From NCBI RefSeq assembly GCF_042432805.1, contig NZ_JBHLWO010000002.1, positions 1,488,001 through 1,552,000 of the forward strand: a DNA stretch of 64,000 bases. Direction: 5' to 3'. Shown piece by piece: positions 1-8,953 of the stretch (position 1 is the stretch's first letter; each line of letters opens with the position of its first letter). This DNA is from Olivibacter oleidegradans (GTDB taxonomy: Bacteria; Bacteroidota; Bacteroidia; Sphingobacteriales; Sphingobacteriaceae). The notes beneath the pieces are model-generated. The model ran no database searches and was not told the origin of the DNA. It was given only the letters and a program-made list of their open reading frames with translations. The position numbers and the translations under genes are program-made.

Positions 1-509
1 ATACAAAGTGTCTTGCTGCCTCCTGTTTCATAAATAAATGCAGGTGAAGAGGGGTCCCAGCCGGTATAGCCTCTTGCTTCGAAGGTATTACGAATACCAC
101 CATTCGGAAAGCTGGACGCATCCGGCTCCTGTTGCACTAACGCATCAGCTGTAAATTTCTCAATGGCTACACCATCACCGCCAGGCTCAAAAAAGGCATC
201 ATGCTTTTCTGCAGTTGCGCCCGTTAAAGGCTGGAACCAGTGAGTGTAATGGCTTACCCCATTGCTGATCGCCCAACTTTTCATAGCCTGAGAGATATGC
301 TCCGCTAAATCAAAATCGATCGCCTCGCCGGCTTCGATTACACTTGTTAATTTCGCGAATACATTTTTCGGCAAATACTCTTTCATCTTCTTCACGGTAA
401 AAACATTTTTACCAAAGTATGAGGAAGCTTTTTCTCCAGCGGCTATCACTGCTGGTCTTTTGTCACGAGAAATTGCAGCTTCAACTGCGCTAAACCTGAG
501 ATTTGACAT
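1..509 (-). CDS. glnN: Type III glutamine synthetase, N-terminal part (cut by window edge)
   Basis: The reverse strand is open from an ATG at 509 to the window edge, giving 169 residues without a stop. The reading contains HWFQPLTGATAEKHDAFF and, further on, an EPGGDG stretch followed by FPNGG and TGWDPSSPAF, which I recognise as the N-terminal GSIII-N region of the large (about 700 residue) type III glutamine synthetases common in Bacteroidota. The family makes glutamine from glutamate, ammonia and ATP in the cytoplasm. The catalytic domain lies outside the window, so activity cannot be judged. No TAnnTTTG element was found just upstream of the start. Confidence 0.93.
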   Translation of the reverse strand, partial: MSNLRFSAVEAAISRDKRPAVIAAGEKASSYFGKNVFTVKKMKEYLPKNVFAKLTSVIEAGEAIDFDLAEHISQAMKSWAISNGVSHYTHWFQPLTGATAEKHDAFFEPGGDGVAIEKFTADALVQQEPDASSFPNGGIRNTFEARGYTGWDPSSPAFIYETGGSKTLC

Positions 510-1019
510 GCTTTTGTGTTGATTTTATTATTTTTTTGTCTTTGTTTAGAGATTATGCCGTAAAAATCATCATATTTTTTCGAAATTTCCTAATATTTCT
601 TCAAAAAAAATATCAACAAAGTAAATATTATCTGAATATGTTGTTAAAATACACAAATGGGAATCATAAAATGGTGCTCGCCTAGGTCGGGAATTGAGGC
701 CTAATTTTAAAGAATTTTGAAGGATAAATTAGAATTTTGAAATATTTTTCAATAGAAAGAAAAATCCACTCACATAGACACAAAGAAAATGGCGTGATTT
801 TAGGATATTCAAAATAGAGTTAACAGACACTATTTCGTTATCAATTGCAATGTCCAAGCGCGTAATAAACGATTATAAAAATTATTATAGTCGATAAACA
901 TCCACCTCCCAATTTTTTGGCGGTAAATCCTGCAATTAGTGCTCTAAAAAACTTATTCATCGTTAAGGTGCTTTATTAGGTAAACTCCTTAACCATTCAA
1001 TTTGTTTTTCGTAAGAGCG
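510..1019. other. Intergenic region upstream of glnN
   Basis: About 510 bases separate the start of glnN from the end of the CDF transporter gene, both on the reverse strand. The stretch is very AT-rich with homopolymer runs. It must hold the glnN promoter and the 3' end of the transporter transcript, but I see no convincing promoter element, hairpin terminator, RNA gene or protein-like reading frame. A 60-codon frame at 503-685 is low-complexity Phe/Ile/Leu text and looks accidental. Confidence 0.6.
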
Positions 1020-1997
1020 CTAGACATCAAAATGCTTTTTATTTCTCATAACAAGTGGCGCATCCCAAACGATATCCACTTTTTTTTCCTCACTCCTAAT
1101 AGGGCAATTCTTCATATTACAATAGTGACAGCATGCGGGCAAACATGGGTCTGCGTGAATAAAGAGTTCGGTATCTATATGTACTTTCTTATTGATAAGG
1201 GCGTCAACTTGAGACACTTCCTCGTGCACTTTTATCAAATCAAAATAGTTGGGTAAAGTCATATGGCAATCGATATGGAGTTCGTGTCCGTAGCGTTGAA
1301 CCCGTAAATTATGAACATCGATCCAGCTGTCCTTCCGATTTTCTTCCAATATTTGCACAACCTGGTTTATTAATTCGAAGTCGGACTCATCCATTAAGCC
1401 ACCGACCGACTTCCTTAATAATTTGTAACCACTAAATAAAATGTAAAAGCCTAATCCTAAGGAAAGCACTATGTCAATTTGCTGTACACCTGTCATATAG
1501 AGCAGAAGTAATCCTACCAATAAGCCTAAGGTGCTGTATGAGTCAACTTGTAGATGCTTGCCGTCGGCCATAATAGTGAGCGAATACAAGCTCTTACCTT
1601 TTTTTATCATGTAAGTGCCCAACGCGAAATTAACCAAACCCGTAAAAGCCAGCATGCCCATTCCCTCTAGCAAATTACTAATTTGCTCTGGAAAGAAAAT
1701 ATTATAAACAGCCTTGCCGACAATTAAAAGTCCGGCGATAAATATCAAACCGCCTTCCAGAAAGACCGAAAAGAACTCTACCTTGCCGTGACCATAAGGG
1801 TGATTTTCATCCTTGGGCTGCGAAGAAAGGTGAATGCTATAGAACGCAAAGCCGCTCGCTATTACGTTAACGATGCTTTCAACAGCATCAGTCAGAATCG
1901 CATTAGAGTGCGTTATGAGGTAAGCTGTGAATTTAAACAGCATTAAAATGATACCGGTACTCAGCGAGTATAATATAATCCTTTTCTGTTCTTGCAC
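1020..1997 (-). CDS. Cation diffusion facilitator (CDF) transporter with Cys-rich tail
   Basis: A 325-residue CDF-family metal/proton antiporter of the inner membrane, with six predicted membrane segments in residues 8-195 and a cytoplasmic metal-binding domain after that. The loop SSQPKDENHPYGHGK (59-72) is the FieF-like family signature. In helix 5 the transport-site pair H148-xxx-D152 is present, but the helix 2 pair expected as D/H-xxx-D reads E40-xxx-N44. The cytoplasmic domain keeps H241, H245, H281 and D283, like the FieF zinc sites, and is followed by a Cys-rich stretch (C285, C289, C290, C293, C298). The start is GTG at 1997, since no ATG lies nearby and a good promoter ends about 20 bases upstream. 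The exported metal cannot be told; Zn, Fe and Mn are candidates. Confidence 0.9.
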   Translation of the reverse strand: MQEQKRIILYSLSTGIILMLFKFTAYLITHSNAILTDAVESIVNVIASGFAFYSIHLSSQPKDENHPYGHGKVEFFSVFLEGGLIFIAGLLIVGKAVYNIFFPEQISNLLEGMGMLAFTGLVNFALGTYMIKKGKSLYSLTIMADGKHLQVDSYSTLGLLVGLLLLYMTGVQQIDIVLSLGLGFYILFSGYKLLRKSVGGLMDESDFELINQVVQILEENRKDSWIDVHNLRVQRYGHELHIDCHMTLPNYFDLIKVHEEVSQVDALINKKVHIDTELFIHADPCLPACCHYCNMKNCPIRSEEKKVDIVWDAPLVMRNKKHFDV

Positions 1998-2016
1998 GCG
2001 CAGACTGCTTAAAGTG

Positions 2017-2045
2017 CAAAGGTAAAAATTAAAAAATCATAACAA
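2017..2045 (-). promoter_or_regulatory. Bacteroidota-type promoter of the CDF gene
   Basis: On the reverse strand TTG (2045-2043), an 18-base spacer and TACCTTTG (2024-2017) match the Bacteroidota pattern TTG-N(17-23)-TAnnTTTG. Transcription would begin near 2010, about 13 bases before the GTG start codon, which also supports that start. Confidence 0.65.
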
Positions 2046-2190
2046 TGTGAATTGAATGAAGGCCTCAAGGCATATTGAAAGAATTAGTCGACTTAATTGC
2101 ACTTTGTTGCGAATATGCTATCCTAAATCACAGTTCATAACTTTTTTATCAAAAAGATTGTTATAAAATTTAAAATAGTAGAATTTTGCT

Positions 2191-2198
2191 TAGGTTTG
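2191..2198 (+). promoter_or_regulatory. -7 element before the aminotransferase gene
   Basis: TAGGTTTG fits TAnnTTTG and ends only 7 bases before the ATG at 2206, so the transcript could be nearly leaderless. No TTG is present at the usual -33 distance, which lowers confidence. Confidence 0.4.
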
Positions 2199-2205
2199 TA
2201 ATCTA

Positions 2206-3411
2206 ATGGAAACACTATCAATATTATCTGAAAGAATCAATAACCTATCTGAATCGGCCACACTAAAAATGACCAAATTAGGTAGGGAGTTGGCAGCCCA
2301 GGGCGCCAACATTATTAGCCTTAGTGTAGGTGAACCTGATTTTAATACACCGGATCATATAAAGGAAGCGGCGAAGAAGGCGTTGGACGAAAACTATACG
2401 CGTTATTCTCCCGTTCCCGGATATCCCGAACTAAGAAAAGCCATTGTAAAGAAGTTAAAGGAAGAAAACGGTTTAGATTATGATATTTCGCAGATTGTCG
2501 TTTCAACCGGTGCCAAGCAATCACTATCTAACGCTATACTTTGTGTGATTAATCCGGGAGATGAGGTTATCATTCCGACTCCTTACTGGGTGTCTTATTC
2601 AGAAATGGTTAATTTGGCGGAAGGAAAATCGGTTTTCATTAATACCAGCATTGAAAGTGACTTCAAAATCACTCCAAAAGAATTAGAAGCTGCGATAACA
2701 GATAAAACGAAATTATTCATGTTCTCTTCTCCTTGCAATCCAACAGGTAGCGTTTATAGCAAGGATGAACTCGCTGCTTTAGTGGAAGTGTTTGAAAAGC
2801 ATCCTCAGATCTATATTATATCTGATGAGATTTATGAGCATATTAATTTTAAAAGTCAACACGAATCAATTGCCCAATTTGAAAGCGTAAAGGACCGTGT
2901 GATATTGATCAACGGATTCTCCAAATCTTATGCTATGACAGGTTGGCGTTTGGGTTATCTTGCAGCTAGTAAAGAAATAGCAGCCGCAAATGACAAACTT
3001 CAAGGACAAACCACGTCCGGAACTTGCTCAATTGCGCAACGGGCAGGAATTGCGGCCTATGAAGGGGGACTAGAATCGGTAAATGAAATGAAAAAGGCCT
3101 TTGAGCGTCGGCGAGAGTTGGTATATAACGCGCTGAAAGAAATTAATGACGTAAAGGTTAACCTACCCGAAGGAGCTTTTTACTTCTTCCCTGATGTAAG
3201 TGCCTTCTTCGGACGAAAGGATGGAAATGGTAACACGATTGCTAATTCATCGGATCTGGCACTTTACCTATTGAATGAAGCGCATGTGGCAACTGTAGGA
3301 GGAGATTCATTTGGCAACAATGACTGCATCCGTTTGTCCTACGCTGCTTCGGACGAGCAACTAACGGAAGCATTGCGACGCATTAAAATTGCGCTTGAAA
3401 AATTAGTTTAA
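2206..3411 (+). CDS. aspC: PLP-dependent aspartate aminotransferase family protein
   Basis: 401 residues, full length for a class I (fold type I, Ib-like) aminotransferase. Visible landmarks are the N-terminal LSVGEPDFNTP (39-49), the SSPCNPTG loop with N178 that contacts the cofactor, D207 of the SDEIYEH segment, the PLP lysine K240 in NGFSKSYAMTGWR, and a C-terminal arginine in CIRLSYA that binds the substrate carboxylate. The family moves the amino group of aspartate to 2-oxoglutarate; some members also accept prephenate, which sequence alone cannot exclude. It stands alone, rightward, and ends at a strong hairpin terminator. Confidence 0.93.
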   Translation: METLSILSERINNLSESATLKMTKLGRELAAQGANIISLSVGEPDFNTPDHIKEAAKKALDENYTRYSPVPGYPELRKAIVKKLKEENGLDYDISQIVVSTGAKQSLSNAILCVINPGDEVIIPTPYWVSYSEMVNLAEGKSVFINTSIESDFKITPKELEAAITDKTKLFMFSSPCNPTGSVYSKDELAALVEVFEKHPQIYIISDEIYEHINFKSQHESIAQFESVKDRVILINGFSKSYAMTGWRLGYLAASKEIAAANDKLQGQTTSGTCSIAQRAGIAAYEGGLESVNEMKKAFERRRELVYNALKEINDVKVNLPEGAFYFFPDVSAFFGRKDGNGNTIANSSDLALYLLNEAHVATVGGDSFGNNDCIRLSYAASDEQLTEALRRIKIALEKLV

Positions 3412-3422
3412 ACGTATTCCGT

Positions 3423-3460
3423 ATACCCGTATTTGCTCCGGAGCAAATACGGGTATTTTT
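3423..3460 (+). terminator. Intrinsic terminator after the aminotransferase gene
   Basis: Arms 3423-3438 and 3441-3456 are perfectly complementary (16 pairs, or 15 around a CCGG loop) and run into a T tract. It begins 12 bases after the stop codon at 3411 and touches the end of the convergent oxidoreductase gene, so it may serve both, although the T tract favours rightward termination. Confidence 0.9.
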
Positions 3461-4662
3461 TATATATCATAGTCCGCCTTCCAATACTCAGGCCGATTGT
3501 TATAAATGGCGTTATTAGCCATGGCGACACAAATAGCAGCGCTAGCACCACGTTTTACGTTTGACGAAGGCATCGTATTGGTCTTTATGGCTTTGTAAAA
3601 CTCCTGTAGTGCATACCAAGTACCATCTTTAGTCGGTTCATCTAAAATCGGTGTTCCGCCATCTTTGTTCCAAACAATTTTCGTTGCACCACTTACCCCA
3701 TCTACTGTACTTAAAGCCTCCTTTGCTTCTTTTTCAGGATAAAACAGCCCTGTGTTTGTCAACAAGGAAACAGTTCCTTTGGTACCCTTGATCTTAAATA
3801 GATAACCATCTCGCGCATTTCCGCAAGTGGCACCAAAATTACCGATCATCCCCTCCTTTTTGTACCTAAACATGACTTGGATATTATCAAACGTTTCCCT
3901 GCCATCAGGATAAATATCAATACCGCCGGTACCATAAACTTCATCCGGGTGCGTATCAAAGGCCCAGTTTATAAAATCGATCTGATGTGACAACAATTCT
4001 GCTGCTAAGCCACCGGAAAATTCTTTATACATGCGCCAATTAATTTGCCTTTCCAGCCCAGGTTCGGGTACTGCCCTTCTCCAAGTGCCATTTCTATCCC
4101 ACCTGCAGTCAACCTGACTAACTTTGCCAAGGAAGCCGCTACTAATCATATCTTTCACTTTGAAATATAGGGGTGAATACCGGTATTGATAACCTACTTG
4201 AACCGTTTGTTTAGGGTGTTGATCAGCTAACCTCACTAATTGCTTTGCTTCATCAATCGAGTAGGTCATCGTTTTCTCTACGTAAACGTGTTTACCTGCT
4301 TCAATTGCGTCTTTAGCAATACTAAAATGCGCACTCAAGGGCACTGCAATAAAGACAGCATCGAGATCCTTGTCGTCAAGCATTGACTGATGCGATTTGA
4401 ATTTAATAATCTTATCGTCTTTCAGAAGATGATTCGCCTCATCTAATCTAAAGTCCAAAACATCACAGTAACTTCTGATTCTGAATAACTGGGGCAACGA
4501 CTTTATGACAGATAACACGCCCTTTCCCCGATCACCACAACCAATCATCCCAATGTTAATTGGCTTATCATTCAGCCAGCTCGTTTTTGCCAACAGCTCA
4601 TCAAACATAAGTAGACTCCCCCCTAACAAACTGCCTTGTTGTAAAAAACTTCTTCTGTCCAT
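3460..4662 (-). CDS. Gfo/Idh/MocA family oxidoreductase with Tat signal
   Basis: 400 residues. The N terminus carries a twin-arginine motif, DRRSFLQ, followed by a hydrophobic segment, so export in folded, cofactor-loaded form is likely. The NAD(P)-binding Rossmann signature GMIGCGDRG is at 38-46. The family EKP motif reads E129-K130-T131, and the second domain has H226 and D229 in LLSHQID. It lies 4 bases downstream of the DUF1080 gene and is surely co-transcribed. Relatives oxidise or reduce sugar hydroxyls; together with a DUF1080 protein the likely step is oxidation of a glycoside at C3 or the reverse. The substrate is unknown. Confidence 0.88.
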   Translation of the reverse strand: MDRRSFLQQGSLLGGSLLMFDELLAKTSWLNDKPINIGMIGCGDRGKGVLSVIKSLPQLFRIRSYCDVLDFRLDEANHLLKDDKIIKFKSHQSMLDDKDLDAVFIAVPLSAHFSIAKDAIEAGKHVYVEKTMTYSIDEAKQLVRLADQHPKQTVQVGYQYRYSPLYFKVKDMISSGFLGKVSQVDCRWDRNGTWRRAVPEPGLERQINWRMYKEFSGGLAAELLSHQIDFINWAFDTHPDEVYGTGGIDIYPDGRETFDNIQVMFRYKKEGMIGNFGATCGNARDGYLFKIKGTKGTVSLLTNTGLFYPEKEAKEALSTVDGVSGATKIVWNKDGGTPILDEPTKDGTWYALQEFYKAIKTNTMPSSNVKRGASAAICVAMANNAIYNNRPEYWKADYDI

Positions 4663-4666
4663 TCTT

Positions 4667-6037
4667 TTACAATTCCCTTATTTTAATGCTTCTAAAGCTC
4701 ACCTCATTCCCGTGATCTTGTAGTAAAATACGACCCTCTTTTGCCTCACCAAATCCAGGTTTATCTTTAAATTTACTTAAAGATACCATTTTTTTGAATT
4801 CATCAGAGCCCCTTACATACTCAAGAACCTTTACACCATTTAAGTAATGCTCTACCTTATTATCCGGATACACAACGATTCGTGCATTATTCCAGGAACC
4901 TATTGGCCTTAAAAACCTTGGCTGCTTTTCGGCAGTCAATAGATCGTATAGCGAAGCGAGCGTCCGATTGCCATCACGTCCCATTTTTGCGTCCGGATGT
5001 TTTACATCATCAAGTACCTGGTATTCTAGACCCAAAGGCCAATCTTTGTTTTTGTCATCGATTACGACGAAATATTTAAGTCCACTATTAGCACCGGGTG
5101 TTAGCTTAAATTCAAAGGATAAGTCGAAAGCACTAAAAAGCTCTTTAGTTACAATATCACCGGCACGGGGTATATCTGTTCCTTCAGTAGCATGCACGCG
5201 CAATTCTCCTTGATCGTACGACCATCCCTTTTCAGGAAAGACATTTTTATTTGAGCTGACCCAATTATTTGTTGTTTTACCATCATAAAGCAGTTTATAT
5301 CCGCTCTCGCGTTCATGGGACGAAAGTGTGTTGGGCTCTAAATTCACAACATAAATTTCCTTTCCTATCCTTTTGGGCTGTAAATTATTTGTTTGTATTT
5401 TAATATTTTTGAAATAGACTTTTTTGCCCTCCTCGCCATTTTTGCCGACGCTATGAACCTGTAAACCGATAAACCCGGTCTTGTCTAGGGTATCAACGAC
5501 ATAAGAGACAGGGATGTCATTAATCCAAGTTTTGGTTGTGTTGCCAATGCATTCAATCCGAAAATGATTAAATTCTCCTTTTTTGAATGCTGATTTACTT
5601 GTCGGATTGAGATCTAAAGGATAAAGCCAATTTCTTCTCGCCTCGTCATAAATGCCACCTGTCCAACTACGTGGAGTCGGATCGATTTCAACCTGTCTTC
5701 CATATACCCGCCCTTTACCATTATTTGCCTGTTGATCGATATGACTTCTCGTTTGAATGCCTGAATTATTGTGATCTCCTTCTATTTTCGCATCCAGTTC
5801 CAAAATAAAATCCCCATATTCCTTTTCCGTTACCAGAAAGGTATTCCCGGTATTTTTAACGGTAGTTCCAACAATCATTCCGTTTTCTACGGTATAAGGG
5901 GCATCCCCTGCAACTTGTTTCCAGCCTTTTAACGACTTTCCGTCGAATAAATCCTGCCAAGTGCTTTTCTGAGTATAAAAGGCTGAAAAAACACAGATCC
6001 CAATGGCGCTCAAAGCAATTAAACTTATTTTTCTCAT
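4667..6037 (-). CDS. Exported protein with two DUF1080 (3-keto-disaccharide hydrolase) domains
   Basis: 456 residues with a signal peptide at 1-20. Two concanavalin-like DUF1080 (PF06439) domains are seen: one from WQDLFDGKSLKGWK at about 27 to about 195, and one from YKLLYDGKTTNNW at about 248 to the end. Both contain the hallmark opening LFDG/LYDG...GW and later segments such as FEFKLTPGANSGLKYF. The family is now named for hydrolysis of 3-keto glycosides made by sugar 3-dehydrogenases, which fits the oxidoreductase directly downstream. It probably acts in the periplasm or at the outer membrane; there is no lipobox cysteine near the start. Confidence 0.88.
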   Translation of the reverse strand: MRKISLIALSAIGICVFSAFYTQKSTWQDLFDGKSLKGWKQVAGDAPYTVENGMIVGTTVKNTGNTFLVTEKEYGDFILELDAKIEGDHNNSGIQTRSHIDQQANNGKGRVYGRQVEIDPTPRSWTGGIYDEARRNWLYPLDLNPTSKSAFKKGEFNHFRIECIGNTTKTWINDIPVSYVVDTLDKTGFIGLQVHSVGKNGEEGKKVYFKNIKIQTNNLQPKRIGKEIYVVNLEPNTLSSHERESGYKLLYDGKTTNNWVSSNKNVFPEKGWSYDQGELRVHATEGTDIPRAGDIVTKELFSAFDLSFEFKLTPGANSGLKYFVVIDDKNKDWPLGLEYQVLDDVKHPDAKMGRDGNRTLASLYDLLTAEKQPRFLRPIGSWNNARIVVYPDNKVEHYLNGVKVLEYVRGSDEFKKMVSLSKFKDKPGFGEAKEGRILLQDHGNEVSFRSIKIREL

Positions 6038-6340
6038 GTTTTAGTATCCCTATATTGGTTTAATAATATACATTTTAATGGCTAGCGAAGCTTCTTCAAT
6101 ATGTGCGAGTGATTTTTAAGCGGGACAAAATTTAACATTGCTAGCGAGTCGGTTATCATTGGATATTTATCAATTGAAACGCTGTAGACTGCACCCCTTG
6201 CAGGCTATCTATCATTTAACAGCCTACAATCGGATCTTTGTCCCAACGTTCAATATTAGTAAATATTCCCAATACTAAGGTTGGAAAGGATGTATTATTT
6301 ACGAAAACGATATCGTAATTTTTTCGCGACGGTGGGCAGA
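6038..6340. other. Intergenic region between DUF1080 gene and permease gene
   Basis: About 303 bases between two leftward genes. It should hold the promoter of the DUF1080 operon and the 3' end of the permease transcript, but I find neither a TAnnTTTG element nor a clear hairpin with T tract. The 70-codon rightward frame at 6281-6493 runs antisense into the permease gene and has no protein-like character. Confidence 0.55.
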
Positions 6341-7585
6341 TTATTTGCTTCTTATAGCCTCAACAGGATCCAGTTTACCAGCAATTATAGCGGGTATAAT
6401 TCCGGAAATGAGCCCAATAGTAGTGGAAATAAAAATAGCCAACAACACTTCATCAAGGTGTACGACAACGCCTATACCAGCGATGATTTTTAATAAAAAC
6501 GCCAAGGTGTATACCACAAATAAACCCATTAAACCGCCAAAAATGCATAAAGCGACTGATTCGATCAAAAATTGCCAAAGTATAAAGTAGTTCTTTGCAC
6601 CAAGCGATTTTTGAATGCCAATAATATGGGTACGCTCTTTAACGGATACAAACATAATATTGGCAATTCCAAATCCCCCAACTAATACAGAAAGAATGCC
6701 TATACAAAAGCCTGCTGTATTTACAATTTGGAACATGGTATCGAGCTGCGCGGTAATAATGGTTGTTTGATTAAGTGCAAAATCGTCCTCCTGTTTAGGG
6801 CTAAGCCGATGAATGGAACGCATGAGCCCTCTCAATTCGCTTTCCGCTTCATCCAAGGAAACACCATTTTTTGCGTTAACAATAATCGACGGTCCGAAAT
6901 TTCTCACATTAATTACGTTTCTGGCAAAATTCAACGGTACCACTGCAATATTATCCAGCGAAACATCAATTAACATGCCTTCCCCCTCTTCCTTGAAAAC
7001 ACCTATTACTTTTAATCGGCGCCCGAGCGCCTGTATAGTCTTTCCTATGGGATCCGTATGCGGAAATAAACCTTTAGCTATCGTTGATCCAATAATGACA
7101 ACAGCGGTACCTCTCTCTGATTCACTTTCGGTAAAATATCGTCCTGCCTGAAATTCGAGATTTCGTATTTTATAGTAATCATTTGAAACTGCACTGATGT
7201 ACACCTTCTCCACATTGTTATTCAAAAATTTGAGCGTTTTGTCCGACATCCCGACTTCAAGTGCGATACCATCAGCAAGTGTTGCCCGTTGTTTTAATTG
7301 ATCAAAATCACGGACAGTAGGCTCGGGTCTGTTCACATATTTCCACCAAGGGTAATCACCTCCACCACCCCAGGGCCACTTTTGAATGTAAATTGATCGA
7401 CTTCCCAATTTTTCAACGCTACTTTCTAAATTCGCTCGGAGTGTATTAACGGCAGAGAAAATACCAATAATCGTCATAATACCGATCGTTACACCTAATA
7501 GTGAAAGGAAAGTACGCGTCTTATTTTCCCTTAACGCTGAAAATGCAAACCGGAAACTCTCAAAAAATAGCTTGATAAAAATCAT
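6341..7585 (-). CDS. MacB/FtsX-type ABC transporter permease
   Basis: 414 residues with the MacB topology: one membrane helix near 21-45 preceded by the typical NKTRTFLSLLGVTIGI, a large periplasmic MacB_PCD domain (about 50-275), and three C-terminal helices (about 285-310, 335-365, 375-400) ending in GKLDPVEAIRSK, a characteristic FtsX-family tail. Such subunits couple cytoplasmic ATP hydrolysis to export or lipoprotein release. No ATPase or MacA-like adaptor lies next to it, so the partners must be encoded elsewhere or outside the operon. Substrate unknown. Confidence 0.9.
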   Translation of the reverse strand: MIFIKLFFESFRFAFSALRENKTRTFLSLLGVTIGIMTIIGIFSAVNTLRANLESSVEKLGSRSIYIQKWPWGGGGDYPWWKYVNRPEPTVRDFDQLKQRATLADGIALEVGMSDKTLKFLNNNVEKVYISAVSNDYYKIRNLEFQAGRYFTESESERGTAVVIIGSTIAKGLFPHTDPIGKTIQALGRRLKVIGVFKEEGEGMLIDVSLDNIAVVPLNFARNVINVRNFGPSIIVNAKNGVSLDEAESELRGLMRSIHRLSPKQEDDFALNQTTIITAQLDTMFQIVNTAGFCIGILSVLVGGFGIANIMFVSVKERTHIIGIQKSLGAKNYFILWQFLIESVALCIFGGLMGLFVVYTLAFLLKIIAGIGVVVHLDEVLLAIFISTTIGLISGIIPAIIAGKLDPVEAIRSK

Positions 7586-7712
7586 ACGCTCTTAAGACAC
7601 GTAAAACAGGGAAAGGTTACAAGTTTCGGTACTTTTTTATAGGCGGATGTTTTTATCCAACAATCACCTAATATATAGCCTTTAAGGCTTACGTTTTTAA
7701 AACTTTTTTTTG

Positions 7713-7720
7713 TAAATTTG
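7713..7720 (+). promoter_or_regulatory. -7 element upstream of queA
   Basis: TAAATTTG fits the Bacteroidota -7 pattern and lies 122 bases before the queA start codon, predicting a leader of about 115 bases. No good TTG was found at -33. I looked for a preQ1 riboswitch in the leader and saw none. Confidence 0.4.
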
Positions 7721-7841
7721 CGCGCTAATTTATCAGCTAATAAAAGAGGGGAACAAATTATGCCCCGTTTTTGTTATTACCATATTTAGGTTGACTGACC
7801 TATTTATTATTAAGAAATAAGATATATAAAATTCACAAAAC

Positions 7842-8891
7842 ATGAAGTTATCTCAATTTAAGTTTAATCTACCTGATTCGTTAATTGCTCATGAACCCGC
7901 AGAAACGAGGGACGAGGCGCGTTTAATGGTGCTTGATCGCAAAACCGGTGCAATTGAACACAAAATTTTCAAGGATGTATTGAACTATTTTGAAGAACAT
8001 GATGTGATGATCCTCAATAACACAAAAGTTTTCCCCGCTCGTTTATATGGCAATAAGGAAAAAACAGGCGCCACGATAGAAGTCTTCTTACTCCGTGAAT
8101 TGAATAAGGAATTGCGTCTTTGGGATGTACTGGTTGATCCCGCCAGAAAAATCCGGGTCGGGAATAAATTATATTTTGGCGACAACGACTTACTGGTTGC
8201 TGAAGTTGTAGACAATACGACATCGCGTGGTAGAACCATTCGCTTCCTGTTTGATGGGTCTGATGAAGAGTTTAGGAGGAACATTGAAATCTTAGGAGAA
8301 ACACCACTTCCCAAGTATATCAAAAGAAAGCCTACGCCGGAAGATAAGTTTAGATATCAAACTATTTTTGCTAAGAACGAAGGCGCTGTAGCGGCACCTA
8401 CAGCTGGTTTACACTTTAGCAGAGAATTGATGAAGCGCTTGGAATTAAAGGGTGTTGAGTTTGCAGAGGTTACTTTACATGTTGGTCTTGGAACATTCCG
8501 TCAGGTAGAGGTAGAAGACCTAACGAAACATAAAATGGATTCGGAGCAATTTATTATTGAACAAAAAGATGCTGATATTGTCAATAAAGCGATTGCTGAA
8601 AAGCGAAGAGTATGCGCAGTTGGTACAACAAGCATGCGTTCTATCGAGTCAGCGGTTTCGGCCAACCGGACCTTGAAAGCGGCAAACGATTGGACCAGCA
8701 AGTTTATATTCCCGCCTTATGATTTCAGTATTGCAAATAGTATGATCACTAATTTCCATACACCGGAATCCACACTTTTAATGATGATTTGTGCTTTTGG
8801 CGGTTATGAACATGTGATGAATGCTTACGAGATCGCCGTAAAAGAGAAATACCGTTTTTATAGCTACGGTGACGCGATGTTAATCATATAA
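7842..8891 (+). CDS. queA: S-adenosylmethionine:tRNA ribosyltransferase-isomerase
   Basis: 349 residues, standard length for QueA, which transfers and rearranges the ribosyl group of SAM onto preQ1 in tRNA to give epoxyqueuosine. Family landmarks seen are the N-terminal FNLPDSLIAHEPAETRDEARLMVLDR, here from residue 8, then AAPTAGLHFS at about 187, VTLHVGLGTFRQVE at about 211 and ITNFHTPESTLLMM near the C terminus. Cytoplasmic. It precedes ispD, from which it is separated by a terminator, so the two are likely independent or only partly co-transcribed. Confidence 0.97.
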   Translation: MKLSQFKFNLPDSLIAHEPAETRDEARLMVLDRKTGAIEHKIFKDVLNYFEEHDVMILNNTKVFPARLYGNKEKTGATIEVFLLRELNKELRLWDVLVDPARKIRVGNKLYFGDNDLLVAEVVDNTTSRGRTIRFLFDGSDEEFRRNIEILGETPLPKYIKRKPTPEDKFRYQTIFAKNEGAVAAPTAGLHFSRELMKRLELKGVEFAEVTLHVGLGTFRQVEVEDLTKHKMDSEQFIIEQKDADIVNKAIAEKRRVCAVGTTSMRSIESAVSANRTLKAANDWTSKFIFPPYDFSIANSMITNFHTPESTLLMMICAFGGYEHVMNAYEIAVKEKYRFYSYGDAMLII

Positions 8892-8909
8892 GGAGGAATA
8901 CTCTTAACG

Positions 8910-8941
8910 AATAGGCTATCTAATAAAGGTAGCCTATTTTT
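8910..8941 (+). terminator. Intrinsic terminator after queA
   Basis: Arms 8910-8918 and 8930-8938 form nine pairs around an 11-base loop, followed by T residues. It lies between the queA stop at 8891 and the ispD start at 8954. Confidence 0.75.
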
Positions 8942-8953
8942 CTTGGTATTGGA

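Noticed and set aside
7727..7841. Possible preQ1 riboswitch in the queA leader
   Set aside because: Only a short GGGG/CCCC pairing is visible; no preQ1-I, II or III pattern could be matched.
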